6,301 bases of DNA from Verrucomicrobiota bacterium (lineage in GTDB: Bacteria; Verrucomicrobiota; Verrucomicrobiia; Limisphaerales; AV2). The notes under the pieces were generated by a model that made no database searches, was not told where the DNA came from, and worked only from the letters and a program-made list of their open reading frames with translations. Location of the stretch: NCBI GenBank assembly GCA_003219345.1, contig QHOP01000011.1, positions 1 to 6,301 of the forward strand. The letters are read 5' to 3'. Numbering within the stretch: the stretch's first letter is position 1; every line of letters starts with the position of its first letter. Of the stretch, positions 5,412-6,301 are shown in pieces. The translations under genes and the position numbers were made by a program.

Positions 5412-6301
5412 ATGGCCGACGATTCCTTTCCCGCTCGCCCGGCAATCGCCGCTTCACAACTGATCCAATTGCGCCGACTGTTCACTGCGCTGCTTCCAGC
5501 CAACCCGTTTTACACAAAAAAAATTTCGCAAGCAGGGGTGCCGGCGGCAGTCGCGAGCCTGCGCGAATTCTCTGAGAAGTTCCCGTTCACCACGAAGCAG
5601 GAAATCGACCAGGACCAGCGCACCCATCCGCCTTACGGCACGAACCTGACCTTCCCGCTCGATCGTTACACCCGTTTTCATCAGACCAGCGGCACCACCG
5701 GCGCGCCGCTCCGCTGGCTCGACACGCCGGAAAGCTGGAGCTGGATGGTCGAAAGCTGGACGGAGGTCTTTCGCGCGGCCGGCGCGACCGCGAGCGACCG
5801 CGTCTTCCTCGCCTTTTCTTTCGGGCCGTTCATCGGCTTCTGGCTCGCGTTTGAAGCCGCACAACGCATCGGGTGCCTTTGCATTCCGGGCGGCGGGCTG
5901 AGCAGCGCGGCGCGTCTGCGCGTGATGATTGATAACGGCGCGACGATCCTCTGCTGCACGCCCACTTACGCATTGCGACTCGCCGAAGTCGCGGCGGAGG
6001 AAAAAATAGACCTGCGCGCAGCCCACGTGAAAACGATTATCGTCGCGGGCGAACCGGGCGGCAGCATCCCCGCGCTGCGGACGCGGCTCCAGGAGTTGTG
6101 GCACGGCGCACGTGTCTTTGATCATCACGGTATGACGGAAACCGGACCGGTCACTCACGAATGCCCTAGGCAGTCCGGCATGCTTCACCTCATCGAACCG
6201 GCTTACTTCGCCGAAGTCGTCGAACCGGCTTCGGGCAAACCGGCGGCCTTCGGGCAAATCGGCGAACTGGTGCTGACCACCCTCGGCCGCGTCGGTTCGC
6301 C
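5412..6301 (+). CDS. Phenylacetate-CoA ligase-type adenylating enzyme, 5' part
   Basis: Open from ATG 5412 to the window edge, 296 whole codons, with no stop; the 3' part lies outside. Signature segments in order: FHQTSGTTGAPLRW (residues 89-102, the Ser/Thr/Gly-rich ATP loop), a long middle region with SFGPFIGFW, GGGLSSAARLR and a TPTYALRLAE motif near 183, IIVAGEPGGS (209-218), FDHHGMTETGPV (236-247, the counterpart of the Y-G-x-T/S-E motif, with His in place of Tyr), and GELVLTTLGR at the end. This is the PaaK-like branch of the adenylate-forming superfamily, which activates aryl or arylacetic acids to acyl-AMP and then to the CoA or carrier thioester. With a chorismate lyase-like gene in the window, a hydroxybenzoate is a reasonable substrate, but none can be read directly. 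The start lies 8 bp after the membrane protein gene; a strong ribosome binding site is lacking. Confidence 0.87.
   Translation, partial: MADDSFPARPAIAASQLIQLRRLFTALLPANPFYTKKISQAGVPAAVASLREFSEKFPFTTKQEIDQDQRTHPPYGTNLTFPLDRYTRFHQTSGTTGAPLRWLDTPESWSWMVESWTEVFRAAGATASDRVFLAFSFGPFIGFWLAFEAAQRIGCLCIPGGGLSSAARLRVMIDNGATILCCTPTYALRLAEVAAEEKIDLRAAHVKTIIVAGEPGGSIPALRTRLQELWHGARVFDHHGMTETGPVTHECPRQSGMLHLIEPAYFAEVVEPASGKPAAFGQIGELVLTTLGRVGS

Noticed and set aside
5516..5523. A8 runs in the adenylating enzyme (5516-5523) and the thioesterase (4111-4118) as slippage sites
   Set aside because: Both are simple Lys codons in frame, with no downstream structure or alternative frame to suggest programmed slippage.
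5454..6257. A 267-codon minus-strand frame opposite the adenylating enzyme
   Set aside because: The plus strand encodes the complete set of PaaK-like motifs here, and the antisense protein is Arg/Ala-rich with no motifs.
6193..6258. Short direct repeats (TCGAACCGGCTT twice, CTTCGGGCAAA twice) near the window end
   Set aside because: They fall within normal coding sequence of the adenylating enzyme and encode ordinary residues in different contexts; chance similarity in GC-rich codons is enough.

Overview
This window is GC-rich bacterial DNA (judged by eye) with few strong Shine-Dalgarno sites and several 7-8 bp tandem repeats between and inside genes. The style suits Verrucomicrobiota or a related phylum, but that is only an impression; no rRNA, tRNA or other marker gene is present to fix the taxon.

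Layout. Positions 1-4349 form a co-directional plus-strand run: the 3' part of a chorismate lyase-like gene (1-360), a flavin-dependent halogenase-like enzyme of the PltA type whose reading frame is fused behind a DUF559 (Vsr-like PD-(D/E)XK) endonuclease domain (576-2429), a family 4 glycosyltransferase (2481-3851), and a YbgC/4-hydroxybenzoyl-CoA thioesterase-type hot-dog enzyme (3861-4349). A minus-strand lipoprotein (4133-4708) runs into the thioesterase, with a 217 bp antisense overlap. Divergent from it are a small five-helix EamA/DMT-like membrane protein (4795-5403) and, 8 bp later, a phenylacetate-CoA ligase-type adenylating enzyme (5412 to the window edge, no stop in view).

Function. 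A chorismate lyase-like enzyme, a phenolic/pyrrolyl-type halogenase, a hot-dog thioesterase and an aryl-CoA-ligase-like enzyme together suggest a locus that makes, activates and halogenates a hydroxybenzoate-type starter. Xanthomonadin or flexirubin-like aryl polyene pigments are the obvious comparison. No ketosynthase, acyl carrier protein or dehydratase lies in the window, so this is inference.

The most striking structure is at 388-1077. The DUF559 domain is bracketed by two composite repeats, A (388-514) and B (969-1077). Each is a pair of inverted arms of about 34 bp, and each arm carries its own GC-rich hairpin. This resembles a REP/BIME arrangement around a RAYT gene, but with a Vsr-like nuclease in place of the tyrosine transposase. 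The cassette appears to have landed just inside the 5' end of the halogenase gene: an ATG overlapping the upstream stop (ATGA, 357-360) is in the same frame as the halogenase, removal of 388-1077 (690 bp, a multiple of three) rejoins them, and no canonical start codon remains between the DUF559 domain and the FAD-binding fold. The halogenase may now be made only as a nuclease fusion.
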